Assembly (NCBI GenBank): GCA_041685505.1
Contig: JAWLFQ010000107.1
Span: 1-6,187, forward strand
From: T1Sed10-7 sp041685505
GTDB lineage: Bacteria; Actinomycetota; Nitriliruptoria; Nitriliruptorales; Nitriliruptoraceae
Length of the DNA: 6,187 nucleotides
Direction: 5' to 3'
Shown here piece by piece: positions 1 to 5,792 of this stretch. A model generated the notes under the pieces. It was not told the DNA's origin. It worked only from the letters and a program-made list of their open reading frames with translations, and did not search any database. The position numbers were made by a program, and so were the translations under genes. How positions within the stretch are numbered: position 1 is the first letter of the stretch; every line of letters starts with the position of its first letter.

Positions 1-19
1 AGGGACCGGTCCTCGTGTG

Positions 20-92
20 TGCGCCGCCAGGGACTCGAACCCCGAACCTGCCGGTTAAGAGCCGGATGCTCTGCCAGTTGAGCTAGCGGCGC
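20..92 (-). tRNA. tRNA-Lys (anticodon CTT)
   Basis: The reverse complement folds as a full cloverleaf: acceptor GCGCCGC/GCGGCGC, D stem GCTC/GAGC, anticodon loop CTCTTAA (anticodon CTT), T stem CGGGG/CCCTG (one G-T wobble) and T loop TTCGAGT. The discriminator is A at position 20. The next transcribed bases are CAC, so the CCA end is not encoded and must be added enzymatically. The outermost pair of the anticodon stem (27-43) is a U-C mismatch, leaving four good pairs. It lies 51 bp downstream of tRNA-His with no clear promoter between, so the two are probably one transcript. No terminator is seen in the remaining 19 bases. Confidence 0.96.
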
Positions 93-143
93 ATGATGCG
101 AGCGCGAGACCGTAGCTGACCGGACCCCCGACCGCACCGGGAG

Positions 144-219
144 GGTGGATGAGGGGACTCGAACCCCCGGCCTCTCGGATCACAACCGAGCGCTCTAACC
201 GGACTGAGCTACACCCACC
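144..219 (-). tRNA. tRNA-His (anticodon GTG)
   Basis: The reverse complement gives acceptor GTGGGTG/CATCCAC (one G-T wobble), D stem GCTC/GAGC with a ten-base loop, anticodon stem CTCGG/CCGAG around loop TTGTGAT (anticodon GTG), T stem GGGGG/CCCCT and loop TTCGAGT. An extra G at -1 (position 219) faces a C discriminator (position 144). That G-1:C73 pair is the identity element of bacterial tRNA-His and settles the assignment. Transcribed bases after C73 are CTC, so CCA is not encoded. It is the first tRNA of a His-Lys pair and has its own upstream promoter at 255-283. Confidence 0.97.
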
Positions 220-226
220 AAGGCGA

Positions 227-247
227 CGCGCCGACCTCGTCGGCGCG
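227..247 (-). other. Hairpin in the leader of tRNA-His
   Basis: A perfect 9-bp GC-rich inverted repeat (227-235 with 239-247) closes a three-base loop. It lies between the -10 box at 255-260 and the mature 5' end of tRNA-His at 219, so it would form near the 5' end of the precursor transcript. No T-tract follows it on either strand. It may be a 5' leader structure removed by RNase P, or a second stop for read-through from the upstream genes. The repeat is seen in the sequence; its role is inferred. Confidence 0.5.
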
Positions 248-254
248 CGGGCGG

Positions 255-283
255 AGGGTACGTCCCCCTCCCACCCCGGTCAA
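255..283 (-). promoter_or_regulatory. SigA-type promoter for tRNA-His/tRNA-Lys
   Basis: On the minus strand, TTGACC (278-283) is followed after exactly 17 bases by TACCCT (255-260). This is five of six for the -35 consensus and a TANNNT -10, at the optimal spacing for a housekeeping sigma factor. Transcription would start near position 248, about 28 bases before the mature 5' end of tRNA-His. The -35 lies inside the right-hand base of the hairpin that follows the DICT-receiver gene. Confidence 0.75.
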
Positions 284-309
284 AGCGTCGCGCTGCCCCG
301 TGACCGGGG
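274..309 (-). terminator. Probable terminator hairpin after the DICT-receiver gene
   Basis: A perfect 9-bp inverted repeat (274-282 with 301-309) encloses 18 bases. The enclosed bases contain a smaller 4-bp stem (284-287 with 291-294), giving a branched or elongated structure. It starts about 55 bases after the stop codon of the upstream minus-strand gene. No T-tract follows, which is common for terminators in GC-rich actinobacteria. The arm at 274-282 overlaps the -35 box of the tRNA promoter, so the same bases serve as RNA stem and DNA promoter element. Confidence 0.55.
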
Positions 310-363
310 GGGTGACGCGTCCGTGGGGACGTTCGCCTCGGCGCCGGCGGCTCACCGGGCTTC

Positions 364-1458
364 TCAGTCCGTCATGGTCAGCCGCGCGAGCGCCGTTCGC
401 AACTCGTCCCAGACCACGGGTTTGCGGATGACCGCTCGAGCCCGCGGCGCCTCGACCGCGGCCGGATCGTGGGCGACGAGGACCGTGGCGGCGGCGAGCC
501 CTGGCCTGATGCGGTCGAGATCCGCGATCAGGTCCCGGTCCTGCCCGCTGGCGAGATGGAGATCGACCAGGAGCACCTCGACGGGGTGGTCACGTGTCGC
601 CTGACGCGCGTCGTCGGCGTTCGCGGCGGTGTGTACCACCCACCCGTCCCGCCGCAGCAACGCCTCCTCCAGACCTCGGATCGACGGCTCCGTATCGACG
701 ACGAGGACGACGCGGTGTCCCCGCTCACCGGGGGCATCGGCGGGCGCCGCCGGCGCTGGGGGAGGGGTGGCATCCTGCGCGAGGGGAGCAGGCTCCGTGC
801 GGGCTGGCGCACCGGCGTCCAAGCGCTCGAACACGGCGTTGGCGAAGCGCTGCGCCATCAGGGCGTCCGGCACCCGCGGCGGCATCGTCGCGGCGGCCGC
901 CTCGAGCTGTGCCGCACACGCCGGGTCGAGGTCCGCAGTGGCGGCGAGCAGCACCTCGAGCAGGTCGCTGACCACGGTCGGGTCGAAGCTCCAGATGGCC
1001 AGGAACCGCCGCTCGTCCTCGCGTGTGGGACGGGCACGGGTCAGTTCACGGCCGAAGACCAGCGCGCTGAACCCGCTGGTCAGGGCGAGGACGAACCACT
1101 CCCGTGCGAGGCTGTGGTCCGTTCCGACCACCACCCGGTCGACGGTGGAGTCCACACCATCATCATCGGCCGTGAAGACCATGGCGTGGCGGCGGGGATC
1201 GGCGATCAGCGCCTCGTAGCGCTGTCGTTCGCTCGCCCAGTACCGCGCCCTCTGGAAGCCGGTGACGACGGTGCCGGCGAGGTCCTCCGCGAGCACCTGG
1301 TCCTCGAGCGTGTGGCACAGCTCGGTCAGCGTCGGCTTCGACAACGTGGTGGGCGCGACCCGGTCATCGACCGCCTCGAGGAAGCGCACGAGTACCGGGC
1401 GCGCCGACCGTCCGGTCGTCGCGCGACCCGCCGTTCCTGGGTCTTCGGTGCCTGCCAC
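364..1458 (-). CDS. DICT sensory domain / response-regulator receiver protein
   Basis: This 364-residue protein is probably a cytoplasmic signalling protein. Residues about 22-172 match the DICT domain (found in diguanylate cyclases and two-component proteins). Its hallmarks here are LEDQ (51-54), VTGFQRARYW (65-74), RY-x-AL (80-84), EWFVLAL (120-126), FSALV (130-134) and IWSFDP (155-160). A Pro/Ala-rich linker (about 213-245) leads to a receiver domain (249-360). The receiver has D255 in the acidic pocket, probable phosphoacceptor D299 (in LLVDLHL) and K346 in the RKP motif. The usual Thr/Ser at the end of beta-4 appears to be replaced (VLVAH, 326-330), so switching may be atypical. There is no output domain. 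The start is GTG at 1458, with a GGGGTGAG-like purine stretch upstream. It lies 66 bp after the DUF4236 gene, on the same strand and probably in the same operon. The ligand of DICT is unknown and no function is assigned beyond signalling. Confidence 0.85.
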   Translation of the reverse strand: MAGTEDPGTAGRATTGRSARPVLVRFLEAVDDRVAPTTLSKPTLTELCHTLEDQVLAEDLAGTVVTGFQRARYWASERQRYEALIADPRRHAMVFTADDDGVDSTVDRVVVGTDHSLAREWFVLALTSGFSALVFGRELTRARPTREDERRFLAIWSFDPTVVSDLLEVLLAATADLDPACAAQLEAAAATMPPRVPDALMAQRFANAVFERLDAGAPARTEPAPLAQDATPPPAPAAPADAPGERGHRVVLVVDTEPSIRGLEEALLRRDGWVVHTAANADDARQATRDHPVEVLLVDLHLASGQDRDLIADLDRIRPGLAAATVLVAHDPAAVEAPRARAVIRKPVVWDELRTALARLTMTD

Positions 1459-1524
1459 CTCGGCTCACCCCGACGCGGTGCTGTTCGCCCCGTGTCACTG
1501 CGGCACCACGTCGCCGGAGGGAGG

Positions 1525-2589
1525 TTACTCCGCATCGAGCGCGTCGAGCAGTTCCCGCACGTCGGCGTGGTGATCGTCGAGCCGGCGCCATTCCCCGACC
1601 CGCGGTCCCCGCTCCACCACCAGCCGGGCTTGCTGCTCGCTCGCCAGTCGCGTCAGCGAGGAGGCGATGGGCCGGGTGGCATCGCCCGGCAGCACGGCAT
1701 CGCGCGGCAGCTGTGCCAGGAGCAGGACACCGGGTCCGTCGGGGTGCGACGGGCACACGACCGCGATGTCGACCGTCCCCAGGCCGGGGCAGGTCGCGAA
1801 GGCCTCAGCGGCCACCGCGATCACGGCCGATCCGATGGCTGCCTGGTAGAGCTCGTGCCTGCGGGTCTTGGTCATCCTGGCCAAGGACAGGTTGCCCGCA
1901 TCGGTCAGCGTGGGCTCGCGAGGGCCGACCAGCTGTTCGGGGGGCTCGACGGCCACGACGACATGGGCGGTGGCGTCCTCGACCGCGGTGGGTGTGGCCG
2001 GCAGCTCCTGGGTGGCGAAGGCGGCCTCCAGCCGGTCGGTCACGGTGTCCGGGTCGTTGGCCAGCAGCGCCCGCCACCAGGTGTCAGCGGCGGCCTGCTC
2101 CGCGGCGTGGGCAGCCGCCGCTGCGGCTTCGCGCTGCTCCACCACGTGGGGCAGTGCCGCCCGGGCGCGGGCACGCGCTGCAGCGCGCGCCCGCAGGCGG
2201 TACCAGGGCAGCGAAGCCTGGTGCTGTCGCTGCAGCTCCCGCCGGAGCTCGCGCCGGTCCACGGCGGGCGGCTCGGGGACCACCGGCGCCCGCGCGCGGG
2301 TGACCGGTCGCTCGTGCTGGCTGAGGAGCGCATCGAGACGGTCGCGGGCGGCAGCCCACCGTTGGGCCTTGCGGGTACCCCCGGCGCTGCCGCCCGGGGT
2401 CGGCGTGTCATGCCCGCCGCCCGACAGGGTGTGCCAGACCGTCACCGAACCCCGCCCCGTGGAGACCGCAGGGGTCCCACCACCGAGGTGGACGCGTGCG
2501 ATCCTCGGGCCCAGGGACAGCCGCGGCCCGCGCTGCCCCGCGCGCACACGCACCCCCGGTGCGACCCGGAAGCCGACACCCAAGGCCAT
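1525..2589 (-). CDS. DUF4236 domain protein of unknown function
   Basis: This 354-residue protein has unknown function. Residues 1-60 resemble DUF4236, a short Gly/Val-rich beta module starting with GFR-x-APGVR and repeating turns such as RGPRLSLG and ARVHLGGG. A long Ala/Arg/Glu-rich central part (about 75-200) includes Arg/Ala-rich stretches likely to be helical or coiled coil. A folded C-terminal part (about 210-354) contains TDAGNLSLARMTK, a helix YQAAIGSAVIAVAAEAFA and alternating beta-like stretches (VDIAVVCPS, VLLLAQL). I recall similar C-terminal parts in long actinobacterial DUF4236 proteins, but cannot verify this here. No signal peptide or clear membrane span is seen. The reading frame is open for 11 codons further upstream, but ATG at 2589 is preferred because AAAGG stands at Shine-Dalgarno distance and the DUF4236 domain begins there. 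The stop is TAA. The DICT-receiver gene follows 66 bp later. Confidence 0.82.
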   Translation of the reverse strand: MALGVGFRVAPGVRVRAGQRGPRLSLGPRIARVHLGGGTPAVSTGRGSVTVWHTLSGGGHDTPTPGGSAGGTRKAQRWAAARDRLDALLSQHERPVTRARAPVVPEPPAVDRRELRRELQRQHQASLPWYRLRARAAARARARAALPHVVEQREAAAAAAHAAEQAAADTWWRALLANDPDTVTDRLEAAFATQELPATPTAVEDATAHVVVAVEPPEQLVGPREPTLTDAGNLSLARMTKTRRHELYQAAIGSAVIAVAAEAFATCPGLGTVDIAVVCPSHPDGPGVLLLAQLPRDAVLPGDATRPIASSLTRLASEQQARLVVERGPRVGEWRRLDDHHADVRELLDALDAE

Positions 2590-2618
2590 CGTGCACCTTT
2601 CGTGTGCGAGCCGTGCCG

Positions 2619-2624
2619 ACATTA
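2619..2624 (-). promoter_or_regulatory. Possible -10 box for the DUF4236 gene
   Basis: TAATGT on the minus strand lies about 30 bases before the ATG at 2589. It is one of very few AT-rich hexamers in this intergenic stretch. No convincing -35 box is present 16-19 bases further upstream, so the promoter, if real, depends on a weak or alternative -35. Confidence 0.35.
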
Positions 2625-2652
2625 CCGGGCACCTGTGACGTCCCCGGCAGGC

Positions 2653-2672
2653 CCCGGGCCCTCGCGCCCGGG
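2653..2672 (-). terminator. Candidate terminator hairpin after tRNA-Arg
   Basis: A 7-bp G/C-only inverted repeat (2653-2659 with 2666-2672) with a six-base loop begins 18 bases after the 3' end of tRNA-Arg. It would separate the cytochrome/tRNA-Arg transcript from the DUF4236 gene. No T-tract follows. In sequence this GC-rich such a stem can occur by chance. Confidence 0.4.
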
Positions 2673-2690
2673 CCGGACAGGCTGCTCGCG

Positions 2691-2764
2691 TGCCCCCGAC
2701 AGGATTCGAACCTGTGACCGTCGGATTAGAAGTCCGATGCTCTATCCAGCTGAGCTACGAGGGC
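2691..2764 (-). tRNA. tRNA-Arg (anticodon TCT)
   Basis: The reverse complement folds as a cloverleaf: acceptor GCCCTCG/CGGGGGC (one T-G wobble), D stem GCTC/GAGC, anticodon stem TCGGA/TCCGA around loop CTTCTAA (anticodon TCT), and T loop TTCGAAT. The discriminator is A at 2691 and is followed by CGC, so CCA is not encoded. The mature 5' end is only 13 bp after the stop codon of the cytochrome c gene. The tRNA is either cut from that mRNA or transcribed from a promoter inside the gene's 3' end. A TAGCAT hexamer at 2774-2779 could be a -10 box but has no good -35. Confidence 0.97.
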
Positions 2765-2777
2765 CGGCGGCCGCATG

Positions 2778-3146
2778 CTACGAGCCCTGCAGCTCCCGGA
2801 CGAGCTCGACGAGCGCCGCGAGCTGCTCCTCATCGAAGCGGGAGAAGCCCGGCATCGCGCCGTAGTCCTCGGCCACGTCCTGCACGCCGTTGCGGATCGA
2901 GGCTGTCATCTCGGCGTCGCTGAGCTGGTCGGGCAGGTAGGCAGGGTCGCTCAGCGGGGGTGCCCCGGCGCCGCCCTCGCCGGCCGGGCCGTGGCACACG
3001 GCGCAGTTGGCCGCGAACAGCGCCCGGGCGTCGACCTCCTCGCCGTCACCGCACCCGCTGAGCAGCAGCGCCACGGCGGCGATCGTGGACAGCAACAGCA
3101 GCCCCGGGGCGCGGCCGCTCGTCGAGCTGGTGTGCTGGCGTGTCAT
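2778..3146 (-). CDS. Monohaem class I cytochrome c, lipoprotein-anchored
   Basis: This small protein (122 aa) should carry electrons on the outer face of the membrane. Residues 15-31 form a hydrophobic signal segment ending in the lipobox LLSGC, with C32 as the predicted lipidated cysteine. One haem-binding CAVCH motif lies at 48-52 (H52 as proximal ligand), and the segment YGAMPGF offers M98 as the distal ligand. The mature part of about 90 residues fits a single-domain cytochrome c. The redox partner is not visible. ATG at 3146 gives a normal signal peptide (basic R3, R12, then the hydrophobic core), but the Shine-Dalgarno is weak. An in-frame GTG lies 15 codons upstream if the sequence across the Ns is merged. 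The gene is divergent from cheA, and tRNA-Arg follows it closely. The first 44 bases of the gene are repeated after the Ns. Confidence 0.92.
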   Translation of the reverse strand: MTRQHTSSTSGRAPGLLLLSTIAAVALLLSGCGDGEEVDARALFAANCAVCHGPAGEGGAGAPPLSDPAYLPDQLSDAEMTASIRNGVQDVAEDYGAMPGFSRFDEEQLAALVELVRELQGS

Positions 3147-3185
3147 GGCGCGGGACCCTAGCGAGCGCAGCCTCAGGTATCGCTT
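3103..3185. repeat. 83-bp direct repeat, copy 1 (contig end before the gap)
   Basis: This segment is identical, base for base, to 3286-3368 on the other side of the 100 Ns. It covers the first codons of the cytochrome c gene and 39 bases upstream of its ATG. It ends exactly where the Ns begin, and its partner starts exactly where they end. That is the signature of overlapping contig ends left unmerged during scaffolding. Confidence 0.95.
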
Positions 3186-3285
3186 NNNNNNNNNNNNNNN
3201 NNNNNNNNNNNNNNNNNNNNNNNNNNNNNNNNNNNNNNNNNNNNNNNNNNNNNNNNNNNNNNNNNNNNNNNNNNNNNNNNNNNNN
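3186..3285. other. Assembly gap of 100 N
   Basis: There are exactly 100 undetermined bases, a conventional scaffold filler that says nothing of true length. Because the flanks are the same 83-bp sequence, the real gap length is probably zero and one copy of the repeat is surplus. Reading frames that run through it (including an apparent N-terminal extension of CheA and of the cytochrome) are not real. Confidence 0.97.
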
Positions 3286-3368
3286 CCCGGGGCGCGGCCG
3301 CTCGTCGAGCTGGTGTGCTGGCGTGTCATGGCGCGGGACCCTAGCGAGCGCAGCCTCAGGTATCGCTT
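3286..3368. repeat. 83-bp direct repeat, copy 2 (contig start after the gap)
   Basis: This is an exact copy of 3103-3185. It contains a second ATG and the first 14-15 codons of the cytochrome c gene on the minus strand (from 3329 down to 3286), cut off by the Ns. It should not be annotated as a second, truncated cytochrome gene. After merging, position 3185 joins 3369. Confidence 0.95.
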
Positions 3369-3444
3369 GAGCACACCCGGCGGCGGCCGACCGGGACAGC
3401 AGGCGCGCATCCTGTCCGCGTGTCCCCTGCACGGAGGCGGTGAC

Positions 3445-5790
3445 GTGAGCGAGATCGATGAGATCGTCGGCGAGTTCCTGGTCGAGTCCTACGAGAACCT
3501 CGACCGCTACGACGAGGACCTGCTCGCGCTGGAACGTGCGCCCGATGACGCGGAGGTGATCTCCAGCATCTTCCGGACGATCCACACCGTGAAGGGCACC
3601 GCCGGGTTCTTCGCCTTCGATCGCCTCGGTGGCCTGGCGCATGTGGCTGAGAACCTGCTCGGGCGACTGCGTGAGGGCGAGTTGGCCGTCAACGAGGAGA
3701 TCGCCTCCGCGTTGCTGGTCACCGGCGACACCCTGCGGCAGATGTTGGGCACGATCGAGGCCACCGGCGAGGAGGGTGACGAGGACGTCACCGAGCTCAC
3801 CGAGCTGCTGAAGCGCCTGCATGCCGGTGAGCAGGACCCCGCCGCCGCCGAGGACGCGTCGGTCCATGGCCCGGCACCCGACGAGGACGCGTCGGTCGAC
3901 GGCTCTGCACCCGACGAGGACGGCGTGGACGCGAAGCTCGGTGAGATGCTGGTCGACGAGGGCGAGACAACGCCGGACGCCGTCGCTCTGGCCGCACACG
4001 AGCAGGACCTCGGCGACGACCGGCGCATCGGAGAGATCCTGGTGGACCAGGGACAGACCACCCCCGACGCCGTCGACAAGGCGGTGGAGGCACAGGGCAA
4101 CGACGCCGCACGCAGCCTGTCGGACTCCTCGATCCGCGTGGACGTCGGCCTGCTCGACGAGCTGATGAACCTGGTGGGCGAGCTCGTGCTCGCCCGCAAC
4201 CAGATCGTGCAGTTGGTCGGGGAGGAGCAGGACTCACACTACGCCGGCGCATCCCAGCGTCTCAACCTGATCACCACGGAGCTGCAGGAAGGGGTCATGA
4301 AGACCCGCATGCAGCCCATCGGCAACGTGTGGAACAAGCTGCCACGGGTGGTGCGCGACCTGTCGCTGTCCTGCGGCAAGCAGGTCAAGCTCGTGATGGA
4401 AGGTCAGGACACCGAGCTCGACAAGACCATCATCGAGGCGATCAAGGATCCCCTCACCCACCTGGTCCGCAACGCCGTCGACCACGGCATCGAGCTACCC
4501 GAGCAGCGCATCGCCGCGGGCAAGCCGGAGGAGGGCCAGCTGACCCTGCGTGCCTTCCACGAGGGTGGCCAGGTCAACATCGAGATCGTGGACGACGGTG
4601 GGGGTATCGACCCCCATGCGCTGAAGCAGAAGGCGATCGCCAAGCGCGTCATCACCGCCGAGCAGGCGGCCACGATGACCGACCGTGAGGCGGTCAACCT
4701 GATCTTCGCCGCCGGGTTCTCCACCGCGGAGGAGGTCACCAGCGTCTCCGGCCGTGGGGTCGGCATGGACGTGGTGCGCACCAACATCGAGCGCATCGGT
4801 GGCACCGTCGACGTCCAGAGCGAGCAGGGCCACGGCACCAGCTGCAAGGTCAAGATCCCCCTCACCCTGGCGATCGTGCCGGCGCTGATGGTCACCAGCG
4901 GGACGAGCCGGTTCGCGATCCCCCAGCTGAGCCTGATCGAGCTGGTGCGCCTCGAGGGCGAGGAGGCACGCAAGGGCATCGAGCTGGTGCACGGCGCGCC
5001 CGTGTACCGGCTGCGCGGCCGGCTGCTGCCGATCGTGGATCTCGCCGGTGAGCTCGGGCGGGAGACCCCCCTCAGCCGCGACAACGTCAACATCGTGGTG
5101 CTCCAGGCCGACGGGCAGAGCTTCGGGCTGGTCGTCGACACGATCCAGGACACCGAGGAGATCGTGGTCAAGCCGCTCGGATCGCACCTCAAGGAGGCCG
5201 ATCTGTTCTCGGGTGCGACCATCATGGGCGACGGGCGCGTCGCGCTCATCCTGGACGTGCTCGGCATCGCCGAGCGGGCGCGGGTGGTCACCGAGACCAC
5301 CGAGCGGGCCGGTACGGCGGAGGACCTCGGCGACATCCTCGACGACCGGCACGTCGAGCGCCGCACCCTGCTGCTGGTGGGCATCGGCGACGACCGCCGC
5401 GCCGCGATCGCACTGTCCGACGTGGAGCGGCTGGAGGAGTTCGCCTCGGCCAGCATCGAGTTCGGCAACGGCCGTGAGGTGGTGCAGTACCGCGAGGACA
5501 TCCTGCCACTGGTCCGGCTCGCGGACGCACTCGGCGTCGGGGGCTACGGCATGGACGTGCCCGAGCACCTCGACGTGGTCGTCAACCGCATCGACGGCCA
5601 GATGGTCGGCATCGTGGTGGGCAGCATCCTCGACATCGTCGAGCAGGACGTGGACCTGCGCGACGGCGACGAGGGCCGCAACGTCCTCGGCTCCGCCATC
5701 ATCCAGGGTCGTGTCACCGACGTCGTCGACATCGACGCCGTGGTGATGCGCAACGATCCCGCCCGCCTGGGCGGCTACGCAGGGGTCTGA
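3445..5790 (+). CDS. cheA: Chemotaxis histidine kinase CheA with MshEN-like insert and two CheW domains
   Basis: This 781-residue cytoplasmic kinase autophosphorylates on histidine and passes the phosphate to CheY/CheB-type regulators under receptor control. The Hpt (P1) domain is at 1-108 with phospho-accepting H47 in HTVKGTAGFF. An acidic linker with an 11-residue tandem repeat (137-160) is followed by two MshEN-like motifs (164-187, 194-217). I see no P2 domain. The P3 dimerisation domain spans about 228-290. The P4 ATPase domain spans about 300-472, with N box HLVRNAVDHG (339-348), G1 DDGGG (383-387), F box FAAGFST (421-427), G2 GRGVGMD (436-442) and GHGT (462-465). The P5 CheW-like domain is at about 474-610, with a second CheW-like domain at about 638-768. 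All kinase motifs look intact. GTG at 3445 is chosen because GGAGG stands seven bases upstream and Hpt begins there; longer frames cross the Ns. cheW follows 2 bp later. Confidence 0.96.
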   Translation: MSEIDEIVGEFLVESYENLDRYDEDLLALERAPDDAEVISSIFRTIHTVKGTAGFFAFDRLGGLAHVAENLLGRLREGELAVNEEIASALLVTGDTLRQMLGTIEATGEEGDEDVTELTELLKRLHAGEQDPAAAEDASVHGPAPDEDASVDGSAPDEDGVDAKLGEMLVDEGETTPDAVALAAHEQDLGDDRRIGEILVDQGQTTPDAVDKAVEAQGNDAARSLSDSSIRVDVGLLDELMNLVGELVLARNQIVQLVGEEQDSHYAGASQRLNLITTELQEGVMKTRMQPIGNVWNKLPRVVRDLSLSCGKQVKLVMEGQDTELDKTIIEAIKDPLTHLVRNAVDHGIELPEQRIAAGKPEEGQLTLRAFHEGGQVNIEIVDDGGGIDPHALKQKAIAKRVITAEQAATMTDREAVNLIFAAGFSTAEEVTSVSGRGVGMDVVRTNIERIGGTVDVQSEQGHGTSCKVKIPLTLAIVPALMVTSGTSRFAIPQLSLIELVRLEGEEARKGIELVHGAPVYRLRGRLLPIVDLAGELGRETPLSRDNVNIVVLQADGQSFGLVVDTIQDTEEIVVKPLGSHLKEADLFSGATIMGDGRVALILDVLGIAERARVVTETTERAGTAEDLGDILDDRHVERRTLLLVGIGDDRRAAIALSDVERLEEFASASIEFGNGREVVQYREDILPLVRLADALGVGGYGMDVPEHLDVVVNRIDGQMVGIVVGSILDIVEQDVDLRDGDEGRNVLGSAIIQGRVTDVVDIDAVVMRNDPARLGGYAGV
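3850..3922 (+). repeat. 33-bp tandem repeat inside cheA linker
   Basis: Two adjacent 33-bp units (3850-3882 and 3883-3915) and the start of a third (3916-3922) encode EDASV-x-G-x-APD twice. The first 15 bases are identical between units and the rest diverge slightly. They form an acidic, probably disordered spacer between the Hpt domain and the MshEN-like motifs. The length stays in frame, so unit number could vary between strains. Confidence 0.85.
5781..5785 (+). promoter_or_regulatory. Shine-Dalgarno of cheW inside the end of cheA
   Basis: AGGGG lies in the last codons of cheA, seven bases before the cheW ATG at 5793. With the cheA stop codon at 5788-5790 this layout suggests translational coupling of CheA and CheW. 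Confidence 0.65.
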
Positions 5791-5792
5791 AC

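Noticed and set aside
1459..1524. Terminator or promoter between the DUF4236 and DICT-receiver genes
   Set aside because: Only short, imperfect pairings and no promoter-like hexamers are seen. The stretch is treated as an intra-operon spacer.
469..2865. A 798-codon open frame on the plus strand
   Set aside because: It runs antisense to the DUF4236 and DICT-receiver genes, crosses tRNA-Arg and has no recognisable domain. It is an artefact of low stop-codon frequency in GC-rich DNA.
2690..2923. Plus-strand frame containing PPTGFEPVTVGLEV
   Set aside because: This peptide is the well-known false translation of the antisense of a tRNA gene; here it overlaps tRNA-Arg.
3286..3329. Second, truncated cytochrome c gene after the gap
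   Set aside because: It is part of the exact 83-bp contig-end overlap, so it is the same gene start seen twice.
3007..3444. N-terminal extension of CheA through the Ns
   Set aside because: It runs through undetermined bases and antisense to the cytochrome gene. A strong Shine-Dalgarno and the start of the Hpt domain fix the start at 3445.
3369..3444. Divergent promoters for cytochrome c and cheA, and a small gacag/ctgtc inverted repeat
   Set aside because: No hexamer pair with acceptable spacing was found on either strand, and the 5-bp repeat is too short to support an operator. A promoter must exist nearby but I cannot place it.
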